DNA of 7,898 bases from Acidobacteriaceae bacterium (GTDB lineage Bacteria > Acidobacteriota > Terriglobia > Bryobacterales > Bryobacteraceae), in assembly GCA_019246575.1 (NCBI GenBank), contig JAFAQG010000557.1, positions 1-7,898 of the forward strand, in the 5' to 3' direction. Positions 1-5,735 of the stretch are shown here, piece after piece. Under the pieces are notes generated by a model. That model searched no databases and was not told where the DNA came from. It was given only the letters and a program-made list of their open reading frames with translations. Each line of letters opens with the position of its first letter. Position 1 is the first letter of the stretch. The translations under genes and the position numbers were made by a program.

Positions 1-163
1 GGTACAGCTTCCAGAAGACTTCGTTCGCGATGTCTTCCGCTCGGACACGATCACCCACCAAACGCGCCACAACGCAAACAACGCGTTCGTAATGCGCCGC
101 GAAGATCGTCTCGAATTCACGATCGGACTGGCTGTCTAGCCCCGCCATCGCGGTCACGGACAT
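1..163 (-). CDS. ECF-type sigma-70 family RNA polymerase sigma factor, N-terminal part (runs off left edge)
   Basis: This is the 5' part of a gene whose remainder lies outside the window. The visible 54 codons show sigma region 2: FETIFAAHYERV (core-binding helix) followed by RAEDIANEVFWKLY, the typical acidic segment and aromatic helix of region 2.2-2.3. ECF factors direct RNA polymerase to small regulons in response to signals, often envelope stress. The start is uncertain. I chose the ATG at 163, about 20 codons before the conserved helix. In-frame GTG codons at 175, 184 and 199 are possible, and a GGGAAGGG purine run at 204-211 sits 4 bases before the GTG at 199. The two-helix membrane protein gene lies 106 bases upstream on the same strand and could be cotranscribed. 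No zinc-binding anti-sigma factor is visible; one could lie beyond the left edge. The family call is firm, the subgroup is not. Confidence 0.82.
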   Translation of the reverse strand, partial: MSVTAMAGLDSQSDREFETIFAAHYERVVCVVARLVGDRVRAEDIANEVFWKLY

Positions 164-269
164 GGGCTGACTCACACCCGGCACCGCCCCATAATTCACC
201 GCACCCTTCCCATGACATACGTAAAACGCCTGCCGAACGCCAGTTGTGACACCAAAAGCGGATAATTGC

Positions 270-953
270 CTACTTCGTCGCGTAATGCCGTATGCCGTTC
301 ACGATGAAGACACCCGCCCCGCATGCCACAAAAAGAAAGCCAGGGATGGACAGCCATGTTACGACGGTCTCGATAGATTTATCCAGGTTCAGACCTGCAA
401 GTTTGTCTTTTGTATTGACCCAATCGCTGACAACAATAAGGTCGCCGCGAAGAACTGTGCCCCGGCTTGTCGCGCTTACTTTCAAGGTCAATTGGCTGCC
501 CGGCCGAGCGTTGAACCGCAGACTGCCCGATTGGCAGCGGCATGAGTAGCCGTAAGCTCCGTTGTCGGGCTGAAGGGGAATAGTGTTGCCCGTTGCATCG
601 ATGAGTTCGATGCGCAGGGGCATTTCCGGGAGGCAACGAACGAACTCTCCAGTCGCGTCTACCGCGCTGATGACGAACCCCGGCTCTCCCCAGACTTTGC
701 GAATCTGCTTCCATTGGCTCGTGTTTGGGATGGTGAGCGGTACCGAAATCGGCCTCTGATCAATCCTGTTGAGCTGAATTCGTTCCAAAGGTTCGAATGC
801 AACACGCGCATCCACATTATTCAGACGCGCCCCGGAGCTCGCAATCCACACGATTCCAGGAAGCAGCAAGAGCGCGCCGATAGCGCCGAGGCTCACAACC
901 GTAAACGTCGCGACTCCATTCCGCTTCCGTCTCGTCTCAGGCACGTATGACAT
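270..953 (-). CDS. Hypothetical membrane protein with two transmembrane helices flanking an extracytoplasmic domain
   Basis: I do not recognise this protein of about 227 residues. Counting from the ATG at 953, a basic segment (RRKR, residues 8-11) precedes a long hydrophobic helix at about 14-38. A second hydrophobic helix lies at about 199-219 and is followed by a short basic tail. The charges predict both ends in the cytoplasm and a central domain of roughly 155 residues outside. That domain alternates polar and hydrophobic residues as beta-strands do, and has three cysteines (107, 138, 140; a C-R-C pair). I prefer the ATG at 953 because CGGGAG lies just before it. A GTG at 974 would add seven residues but has no visible ribosome binding site. 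The gene reads toward the ECF sigma factor gene, so it may be an envelope sensor or a target of that factor, but it lacks a recognisable anti-sigma domain. The function is unknown. Confidence 0.72.
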   Translation of the reverse strand: MSYVPETRRKRNGVATFTVVSLGAIGALLLLPGIVWIASSGARLNNVDARVAFEPLERIQLNRIDQRPISVPLTIPNTSQWKQIRKVWGEPGFVISAVDATGEFVRCLPEMPLRIELIDATGNTIPLQPDNGAYGYSCRCQSGSLRFNARPGSQLTLKVSATSRGTVLRGDLIVVSDWVNTKDKLAGLNLDKSIETVVTWLSIPGFLFVACGAGVFIVNGIRHYATK

Positions 954-964
954 TTTCTCCCGTT

Positions 965-993
965 TCGACGACACCGCCGAAACAACGGATAAT
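965..993 (+). promoter_or_regulatory. Candidate sigma-70 promoter for the response regulator
   Basis: TCGACG (965-970) and GATAAT (988-993) are separated by 17 bases. They match the TTGACA/TATAAT consensus at four and five of six positions. Transcription would start near 1000, giving a leader of roughly 27 bases before the ATG at 1027. The element sits in the 73-base gap between two divergent genes, so it could also affect the minus-strand membrane protein gene. The call rests on consensus matching only. Confidence 0.4.
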
Positions 994-1026
994 GTCAGTA
1001 GCCCACCCGAAACTCCGTCATCCTAC

Positions 1027-2511
1027 ATGCCCGATACCGCAACCGCGATTCCTTTTACAAGCCCGACTCTCCCGACCGATCGAGTCAGCCCGCCCGACCG
1101 CCGCCGTATTCTCGTTATCGACGACGAAGCCGATATTCGCGAGAGCCTCGATTTGCTGCTCACCGCCGAAAACTACTCGGTCGATCTCGCCGAGAACGCG
1201 ACCACCGGCTTACACAAGTTCGAATCCGGCAGCTACGACCTGGTGCTGCTCGATCTGATGATGCCGGACCGCTCCGGCATGGACGTGTTGGCCGATATCC
1301 GCGAGCGCGACAAAGACACTCCTGTGTTTATGTTGACCGCGTACGGCTCCGTCGAAGTCGCCGTGCGCGCGCTCAAATCCGGGGCGAACGATTATTTTGC
1401 AAAGCCCTGGGACAACGACAAGCTCCTGATCGAGATCGATCGCATGATCTCGAAAGGGCGTCTCGAGCGGGAAAATACTCAGCTCAAGCGCGCACTCAAA
1501 CAGCGCTACGCCTTCCCGAATATAGTCGGCAAGAGCGATCGCATGGTTCGATTGTTGGACCAAGTCGCCCAGGTAGCGCCCAGCCGCGCAACCATTCTCA
1601 TCACCGGCGAGACAGGCACCGGAAAAGAGCTGATCGCGAAAGCCATTCACGCCCATTCGGCGCGCGCGGACCAGATGTTCGTCCCCGTCAATAGTGGTTC
1701 GCTCTCCTCAGAGCTATTGGAATCGACGCTCTTCGGCCACGTAAAAGGCTCGTTTACGAGCGCTGTCGCAAATCGCAAAGGTCTGTTCGAGGTTGCCAAT
1801 CGGGGCACGATCTTCTTTGACGAGATCGGCACCATTACGCCCGATATTCAGGTCAAGCTACTCCGCGTTCTGCAGGACCGCGAATTCATGCCGCTTGGAT
1901 CGAACGAAACCATCAAGGTCGATGTCCGATTGATCGCCGCTACGAATGCGGATCTGCGAAAACTGGTCGAGGAAGGACGGTTTCGCGAAGATCTCTTCTA
2001 TCGCCTCAACGTAATCAATCTGAATTTGCCTCCGCTGCGTGAACGCAGGGAAGATATTCCACTACTCGTCGAGCATTTCTTTACCCGATACTGCCGCGAG
2101 AATGAAAAATTTCTGAACAGTGATCGTTATTCGGTGCTTCGGTTCGAGCCCGAAGCAATGCAGATCCTGATGGAGCACAACTGGCCCGGCAATGTGCGGG
2201 AGCTCGAAAACGTAGTCGAGCGTGCTGTCGTGCTGGCAACAGGTCCGTCCGTGCCCGCGCATGTACTCCCGGATCATCTCCAGCAAGCCAGCGGGATGAA
2301 GATCTCGCGGGATAACAATGGCATGCTGTCGGACGATGCTTCCCTATTCGAAATTGTGGCGGACTTCGAGCGCCGCAAAATCATCGAAGCACTCGAGCGA
2401 ACAAACTACAGCCAAACCGATGCCGCGGAAGATCTCCGCATTCCGCTCTCAACCCTGAACCAAAAGATCAAGCGGCTCAATATCGACGTGAAGCGGCGCT
2501 CGACTTCGTAG
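1027..2511 (+). CDS. Sigma-54-dependent response regulator, NtrC family (receiver + AAA+ + Fis-type HTH)
   Basis: This 494-residue protein has the full NtrC layout and usual length. The receiver (about 27-142) carries acidic D32/D33, phospho-acceptor D76 in LLDLMMPD, T104 and K126. The AAA+ domain (about 163-400) has Walker A GETGTGKE (194-201), Walker B IFFDE (262-266), likely arginine fingers R320 and R326, and sensor II WPGNVRELEN (386-395). A Fis-type helix-turn-helix fills about 461-487. Phosphorylation by a partner kinase should control ATP-driven remodelling of sigma-54 polymerase. The loop contacting sigma-54 reads GSFTSA (241-246) instead of GAFTGA. No kinase or obvious target is next to it, so it is an orphan here. 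The ATG at 1027 is the only reasonable start before the receiver domain, but it has no clear Shine-Dalgarno sequence. The pathway it controls cannot be told from this window. Confidence 0.95.
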   Translation: MPDTATAIPFTSPTLPTDRVSPPDRRRILVIDDEADIRESLDLLLTAENYSVDLAENATTGLHKFESGSYDLVLLDLMMPDRSGMDVLADIRERDKDTPVFMLTAYGSVEVAVRALKSGANDYFAKPWDNDKLLIEIDRMISKGRLERENTQLKRALKQRYAFPNIVGKSDRMVRLLDQVAQVAPSRATILITGETGTGKELIAKAIHAHSARADQMFVPVNSGSLSSELLESTLFGHVKGSFTSAVANRKGLFEVANRGTIFFDEIGTITPDIQVKLLRVLQDREFMPLGSNETIKVDVRLIAATNADLRKLVEEGRFREDLFYRLNVINLNLPPLRERREDIPLLVEHFFTRYCRENEKFLNSDRYSVLRFEPEAMQILMEHNWPGNVRELENVVERAVVLATGPSVPAHVLPDHLQQASGMKISRDNNGMLSDDASLFEIVADFERRKIIEALERTNYSQTDAAEDLRIPLSTLNQKIKRLNIDVKRRSTS

Positions 2512-2521
2512 TAGGCCACGA

Positions 2522-2546
2522 AACGCCGGCTTAGGGTGCGGGCGTT
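2522..2546. terminator. Weak hairpin between convergent genes, possible bidirectional terminator
   Basis: AACGCC (2522-2527) pairs with GGCGTT (2541-2546). After a G-G mismatch, GC (2529-2530) pairs with GC (2538-2539) around a seven-base loop. The hairpin lies in the 56-base gap between the stops of the response regulator and the minus-strand orphan. Only a short TTT follows on the minus strand and no T-run on the plus strand, so intrinsic termination is doubtful. Confidence 0.3.
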
Positions 2547-2567
2547 CCACTCGCGCCGAACACGCGA

Positions 2568-3323
2568 CTAAGCAGGGAAAAATCCGGGATCGCGACCGAA
2601 TATTATCAGCAAAAGCGCCTTCAATGTGACTATTGTGAAATCGTCCCAAAAGCGTCGCCAGAGATCGGCCACGTCGCGAACGTCTTGCACGTCTTTCCGG
2701 CCTACCATTGCGTCGAGGATTCTGATCGCCCAATCCCGTAATGCAACTGCTATGGCGCGGATGGCGGTTGCAAACCACTTGCCCCAATCATCGTCATCCG
2801 GTCCAGATTCACCCCCAGGACCAGGGTCAAAAGGTCCACCCCCGCTGCCTTGGTTTCCACCACCAAAGTTATTTTGACCTCCTCCTGAATTGCCGCCGTC
2901 GCCGGGTCGATTTCGGTTGATTCGATTTATGTAATCCCGATTTATTTCGTTCACTGCTCGGCGAAGATCCGCGAGTTTAGCGGCAGCCTCAGGCTCGAAA
3001 GCACGAGGGAATGCATCTACCACGCGAATGAAGTCGCTTATCGCTAAGAGCGCTGCATCTACGAAGTCCTGTATCGATCTTGGATTCGCGGCACGGTCAC
3101 GGGTTTTGCGTCGATCATTCTGTTCCGCGGCGCCGACGAACAGAAACTTGACTTCATGGGCACGCTCCTCCCTCATGGTCGGAGCAGGCTGCGACTGTGG
3201 CTCCTTACGAGGCGGCTGGTAAGCCCGTTCCGTTGCATGGCCCCTGCCGAGCAAGACATCGAGGAAGGATTTTGAACGGGTACTGATATCGCCCCGATCG
3301 TCGCTCCCGCCAAGTTTAGCCAT
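2568..3323 (-). CDS. Orphan protein with Gly/Asn-rich linker and helical C-terminal domain
   Basis: I do not recognise this 251-residue protein. It has no signal peptide. Residues 1-80 are charged and proline-rich, probably disordered. Residues 82-138 look helical (two helices rich in A, L, D, R). Residues 139-179 form a low-complexity Gly/Asn/Pro linker with GGG runs ending in DDDD. Residues 180-210 form an amphipathic helix rich in A, I and W, and a last helical part ends with a hydrophobic stretch (TLKALLLIIF, 233-242) and GRDPGFFPA. The start is well supported: GGAGG lies 7 bases before the ATG at 3323. The 31-codon ORF ends 20 bases upstream, suggesting one transcript. Two helical modules joined by a flexible linker suggest a scaffold, surface-associated or membrane-touching protein, but that is inference. 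The gene is probably real, given its length, ribosome binding site and ordered composition. Confidence 0.75.
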   Translation of the reverse strand: MAKLGGSDDRGDISTRSKSFLDVLLGRGHATERAYQPPRKEPQSQPAPTMREERAHEVKFLFVGAAEQNDRRKTRDRAANPRSIQDFVDAALLAISDFIRVVDAFPRAFEPEAAAKLADLRRAVNEINRDYINRINRNRPGDGGNSGGGQNNFGGGNQGSGGGPFDPGPGGESGPDDDDWGKWFATAIRAIAVALRDWAIRILDAMVGRKDVQDVRDVADLWRRFWDDFTIVTLKALLLIIFGRDPGFFPA

Positions 3324-3343
3324 TAGATGCCTCCGACTCGATT

Positions 3344-3439
3344 TCAGCTAAATTGCTTTAATATACCAGGAATCACAAGGAAAAGGCCGGGAATGTGGAA
3401 TGACACATCTGAGGTCATCGCGGCTGCTTCAGATGTCAT
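3344..3439 (-). CDS. Small ORF of 31 codons with heptad repeats, upstream of the Gly-rich orphan
   Basis: This short ORF has GAGGAG (3447-3452 on the plus strand as CTCCTC) exactly 7 bases before its ATG, one of the best ribosome binding sites in the window. The 31-residue product is polar at first and hydrophobic later. It is organised in sevens: MTS at residues 1-3 and 8-10, then IPG at 16-18 and 23-25, ending in KQFS. It stops 20 bases before the ATG of the Gly-rich orphan, which has its own GGAGG, so the two look like an operon. The start codon and codons 2-4 lie in the 5' arm of a predicted hairpin. It could be a small membrane-active protein, a partner of the orphan, or a leader peptide. 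The function is unknown. The ORF is too short for length to be evidence; the call rests on the ribosome binding site, the spacing and the repeats. Confidence 0.5.
   Translation of the reverse strand: MTSEAAAMTSDVSFHIPGLFLVIPGILKQFS
3400..3439 (-). promoter_or_regulatory. Inverted repeat that can fold over the start codon of the small ORF
   Basis: In the minus-strand transcript, ACATCTGA (3436-3429) pairs with TCAGATGT (3412-3405). The start codon ATG (3439-3437) can pair with CAT (3402-3400) after a two-base bulge. The loop is 16 bases. The ribosome binding site stays outside the stem. Such a fold could slow initiation at the small ORF. It may also be a side effect of the repeated codons. 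Confidence 0.35.
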
Positions 3440-3476
3440 CGCGGGTCTCCTCACCCTCGCTCGACGAAGCAGCAAA

Positions 3477-3494
3477 TTTCATGCTGTTTCATGC
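3477..3494. repeat. Direct repeat TTTCATGC, two copies with 10-base period
   Basis: TTTCATGC occurs at 3477-3484 and 3487-3494, one helical turn apart and 38-55 bases upstream of the small ORF start (reading GCATGAAA on its strand). Two half-sites one turn apart are the usual arrangement for dimeric activators of the OmpR/PhoB kind, so this may be an operator. No binding protein can be named. Confidence 0.35.
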
Positions 3495-3603
3495 AGGCTC
3501 GCCGAAAAGTCAGACTCGAACGCATCGAATGACGTGCGCCCTCGAACCGGCGCGAGGTCTGCCTGGAATCGCGCTTAGTCATTCCCGCCGCACCTAATCC
3601 CCA

Positions 3604-3635
3604 AAGCGGGCAAACCTCGGCTGCGGCCGCCGCTT
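3604..3635 (-). terminator. Possible terminator hairpin after the lyase-like gene
   Basis: AAGCGG (3604-3609) pairs with CCGCTT (3630-3635), and an inner stem CGGC/GCCG (3618-3621 with 3626-3629, loop TGCG) stacks beneath it with an 8-base bulge on one side. It begins 2 bases after the minus-strand stop codon. It is GC-rich but followed by TGGGG rather than a T-run, so the terminator role is tentative. Confidence 0.28.
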
Positions 3636-3637
3636 AA

Positions 3638-4714
3638 TCAGTGAATCGCACCGAAGGCCCTGGCATTTGCGGTCCTCGGCAGAACGCCCAGTTCATCAAA
3701 CGCTCCAAGGTGCGCACGCGCAAATCCCGTCGAAATCGTTGCGCGGCCCGGGCGAGCGACAGCATTCCGAGCGTTGCCGCAACAATCACACGTCCATTTG
3801 GCCAGCCAAAAATCGCTCATCGACACTTGCTCATCTCGAAGCGCAAGGTCGCCGCCCATATCGTCCTTCACTTTGCGGTAACACCCCCATTTCGGCCTGA
3901 CCACAACATTCCCGCCCGCACGCCACAGATTCAAGTTGTGCGTATCGTCATAGCACGGGCCCCCGACGTAATTGGAATAGCAAAGTTGCGTATCATCCGA
4001 CGCGGTCATCACGATCGCGTATTGGCCCTGAAAATTATTTGAGTCACCCCACGTGACCTGCTCTCGAACCAACACCCAATTACCGACAAACGACTGTAAC
4101 GGCATTTCTGCCAGCGTGATGGCATTGGAAGAAGCCCCATCGTAGTACTGGAGCACCATCATGTCTTCGGCGTGGGAACCGGAACCTATGGTCACAGGCG
4201 TCAAAGCGATGATCGGGTCTGTGTCTCCGTCATCGGCGCCCTGAGACTTCAGCTGATGGATGTGGGTGAAGTATTTCGAGACCGTAAACCCGTCTGGAAG
4301 CTTGAAACGCCATGTGTAAGTGACGGTCGAGTCGGCTGTGCCCAGCAGGTAATCCGGGCTGTTCGGCCTTTCTGTTTTGATCTCTTCTCGCTGACGGTCT
4401 TCGTAATCGTGGCCGTCACAGACGTCGAGGTCAGTCACGCCCGTGGCGCCAGCCGCCATATGCATGTTGAATACAAATACATACTTGCCGAGATCGTCGT
4501 CCCACGCTTGCGTAATGTGCTCTCCGAAATCCTGATGGCTGCAATCGGAATTGTCGGGAGTCGGACCGAGGACGTCGCTAATCAGTTCGTAGGTGTCCTT
4601 TGTTGGGTCGGCATTCAGTAGAACTGGTAGCCCCTGCCCAAACAGGAAGGAGCCGTTCCCCAGCACAGCCGCAAGAAGAACGAGAGGGATTTTCGAAACA
4701 TCCCTTTGACGCAT
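3638..4714 (-). CDS. Secreted polysaccharide-lyase-like protein (beta-jelly-roll, glucuronan/heparin lyase I-like fold)
   Basis: This 358-residue protein starts with a signal peptide (basic residues 2-8, hydrophobic core 9-25, likely cut near FGQG at 25-28). The mature part is rich in beta-strands. Its pattern recalls lyases with a concanavalin-like fold: TYTWRFKLP (132-140), HIHQLK (151-156), WVLVREQVTW (213-222), RPKWGCYRK (273-281) and DFWLAKW (301-307). H151, H153, Q154, K156 and Y279 are candidate binding or catalytic residues. Such enzymes cut uronic-acid polymers by beta-elimination outside the cytoplasm. The family call is from memory of motifs, so substrate and activity are unproven. 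The last 50 residues (CDCC at 309-312, then Ala/Arg-rich) do not fit the fold and may be a lineage-specific tail. AGGA lies 5 bases before the ATG at 4714. The divergent neighbour is a secreted SGNH hydrolase, consistent with shared extracellular carbohydrate work. Confidence 0.65.
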   Translation of the reverse strand: MRQRDVSKIPLVLLAAVLGNGSFLFGQGLPVLLNADPTKDTYELISDVLGPTPDNSDCSHQDFGEHITQAWDDDLGKYVFVFNMHMAAGATGVTDLDVCDGHDYEDRQREEIKTERPNSPDYLLGTADSTVTYTWRFKLPDGFTVSKYFTHIHQLKSQGADDGDTDPIIALTPVTIGSGSHAEDMMVLQYYDGASSNAITLAEMPLQSFVGNWVLVREQVTWGDSNNFQGQYAIVMTASDDTQLCYSNYVGGPCYDDTHNLNLWRAGGNVVVRPKWGCYRKVKDDMGGDLALRDEQVSMSDFWLAKWTCDCCGNARNAVARPGRATISTGFARAHLGAFDELGVLPRTANARAFGAIH

Positions 4715-4753
4715 AGTGATCCTTTCCGGGCCGGTAACTATCCGAATCTGCGA

Positions 4754-4781
4754 TGGTTAACATTGTCGGCCTCTGGTTAAC
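4754..4781. repeat. Direct repeat TGGTTAAC, two copies with 20-base period, in a divergent promoter region
   Basis: TGGTTAAC occurs at 4754-4761 and 4774-4781, two helical turns apart, within the 178-base gap between the lyase-like and SGNH genes. Each copy contains the palindrome GTTAAC. A GGTAAC variant lies near 4732. The position, 40 bases upstream of the lyase-like start, suits a regulator-binding site for the divergent pair. No clear -35/-10 pair was found on either strand. Confidence 0.4.
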
Positions 4782-4869
4782 GAAAACCGTTCCGTAGACG
4801 CCATTCTGCTGTACTCGGCTACCCTCTCAAGCCTGCTCACTACTCAGCGCAATCTTTCGCCTAGGACTT

Positions 4870-4886
4870 CCGAGAGGTAATCTCGG
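4870..4886 (+). promoter_or_regulatory. Perfect hairpin just before the SGNH hydrolase start, containing the purine-rich tract
   Basis: CCGAGA (4870-4875) pairs perfectly with TCTCGG (4881-4886) around loop GGTAA. It ends 6 bases before the ATG at 4893. The only Shine-Dalgarno-like tract, GAGAGG (4872-4877), lies in its 5' arm and loop and is 15 bases from the start, so translation could depend on this fold. A DNA operator is the alternative. Confidence 0.4.
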
Positions 4887-4892
4887 TTAGAG

Positions 4893-5726
4893 ATGATCCC
4901 GAAATTTTTTGCCCAAATTTGCACCGCAGCCGTTCTGTTCAGTTTGTCTGGCTTCGCCCAAGCACCGGATCGAATTTCGCCGGAGCCGCACCACATGCCT
5001 CCGGAGCAGCTGCATCAGGACGCCACCCCTCTTGCGTCCGACGTTCTAAAGCTGCAATCCGAGCTCGCGCGCGATCGAAAAATTCTGCAGGATTGGGCGA
5101 ACCTTGCGCGTTACCGCGATCTCGACACCCAACTTGGACCGCCCGCTCCCGGTGAGAATCGCGTCGTGTTCATGGGGGATTCCATCACGGACGGGTGGGG
5201 TAAGAGATACGGAAAATTTTTTCCTGACAAGCCGTACGTCAATCGCGGGATCAGTGGCCAAACCACTCCGCAGATGCTGGTGCGCTTCCACCAGGACGTC
5301 ATCGCGCTGAATCCGAAGGTGGTCGTCATTCTTGGTGGGACGAACGACATCGGCGGCAACACCGGACCCGAAACGTTGACCGACATCGAAGGTTTTCTCA
5401 GCTCCATGGCGCAGCTTGCGCGCGCGAACGGCATCCGCGTGGTTTTGTCTTCCGTCACTCCGGTTTGCGATTACATTCACCCGCAGACCCAGCGCCGTCC
5501 TCCCGCGCAAATCGTTCAACTGAACGCCTGGATGAAGGATTACTGTTCGCGAAACGGGTTTGTTTATCTGGACTATTATCCGGCGTTGCTCGATGAGCAA
5601 GGAATGTTCAAGAAAGAGCTCACCTACGATGGTCTCCACCCCAACGATGCCGGTTATGCCGTGATGGAACCGCTCGCTGCCAAAGCGATACAGCAAGCTC
5701 TCGCGCGCCCGGCCACACGCGGCTAA
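4893..5726 (+). CDS. Secreted SGNH/GDSL-like hydrolase (esterase)
   Basis: This 277-residue protein has a signal peptide (hydrophobic 5-20, likely cut after FAQA, 21-24). A polar linker with a helical segment (about 48-75) precedes the SGNH domain. All four SGNH blocks are present: GDSITDG with nucleophile S97; NRGISGQTT with oxyanion G119; GGTND with N151; DGLHPN with D246 and H249. It should hydrolyse an ester, such as acetyl groups on a polysaccharide or a lipid ester, in the periplasm or outside. The domain resembles the GDSL-like lipase/acylhydrolase group often seen in Acidobacteriota. The ATG at 4893 is the only start that leaves a full signal peptide; upstream frames close with TAA at 4878. 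The gene is divergent from the lyase-like gene and converges on the metallohydrolase gene. The family is certain, the substrate is not. Confidence 0.92.
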   Translation: MIPKFFAQICTAAVLFSLSGFAQAPDRISPEPHHMPPEQLHQDATPLASDVLKLQSELARDRKILQDWANLARYRDLDTQLGPPAPGENRVVFMGDSITDGWGKRYGKFFPDKPYVNRGISGQTTPQMLVRFHQDVIALNPKVVVILGGTNDIGGNTGPETLTDIEGFLSSMAQLARANGIRVVLSSVTPVCDYIHPQTQRRPPAQIVQLNAWMKDYCSRNGFVYLDYYPALLDEQGMFKKELTYDGLHPNDAGYAVMEPLAAKAIQQALARPATRG

Positions 5727-5732
5727 ACGCGT
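5717..5732. terminator. Short hairpin at the convergent gene ends
   Basis: ACGCG (5717-5721) pairs with CGCGT (5728-5732), with the SGNH hydrolase stop codon in the six-base loop. Only 9 bases separate the two stop codons here. The stem is five pairs and has no T-run, so it may be a weak bidirectional stop signal at best. Confidence 0.22.
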
Positions 5733-5735
5733 CAA

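Larger units (their letters stand above)
3440..3637. other. Non-coding gap with short repeats between the small ORF and the lyase-like gene
   Basis: These 198 bases hold the upstream region of the small ORF and the 3' side of the lyase-like gene, both on the minus strand. I see no convincing ORF with a ribosome binding site and no clear -35/-10 pair. Recognisable items are the TTTCATGC tandem repeat (3477-3494), a GCGCC/GGCGC hairpin with an 8-base loop (3536-3553) and a terminator-like fold near 3604-3635. Confidence 0.5.

Noticed and set aside
3360..3365. TATATT on the minus strand as a -10 element for the Gly-rich orphan
   Set aside because: It lies inside the 31-codon ORF (Gly-Ile-Leu codons) and has no acceptable -35 partner.
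3536..3553. GGTTCGA within a hairpin on the minus strand, resembling a tRNA T-arm
   Set aside because: The loop has 8 bases with GG before TTCGA, and no acceptor, D or anticodon arm can be built around it.
3555..3575. GG-N10-GC spacing on the minus strand suggesting a sigma-54 promoter
   Set aside because: Only the GG and GC pairs match; the rest of the -24 and -12 elements is poor, so chance is likely.
3327..3578. Plus-strand open frame of 83 codons over the small ORF
   Set aside because: No ribosome binding site, irregular composition, and the minus strand has the better-supported small ORF in the same place.
3641..4042. Long plus-strand open frame of 133 codons opposite the lyase-like gene
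   Set aside because: It overlaps a minus-strand gene with signal peptide and fold motifs; its own product has no recognisable domain and no good ribosome binding site was noted.
5046..5735. Long minus-strand open frame of 229 codons opposite the SGNH gene
   Set aside because: The opposite strand carries all SGNH catalytic blocks; this frame is a by-product of its codon use.
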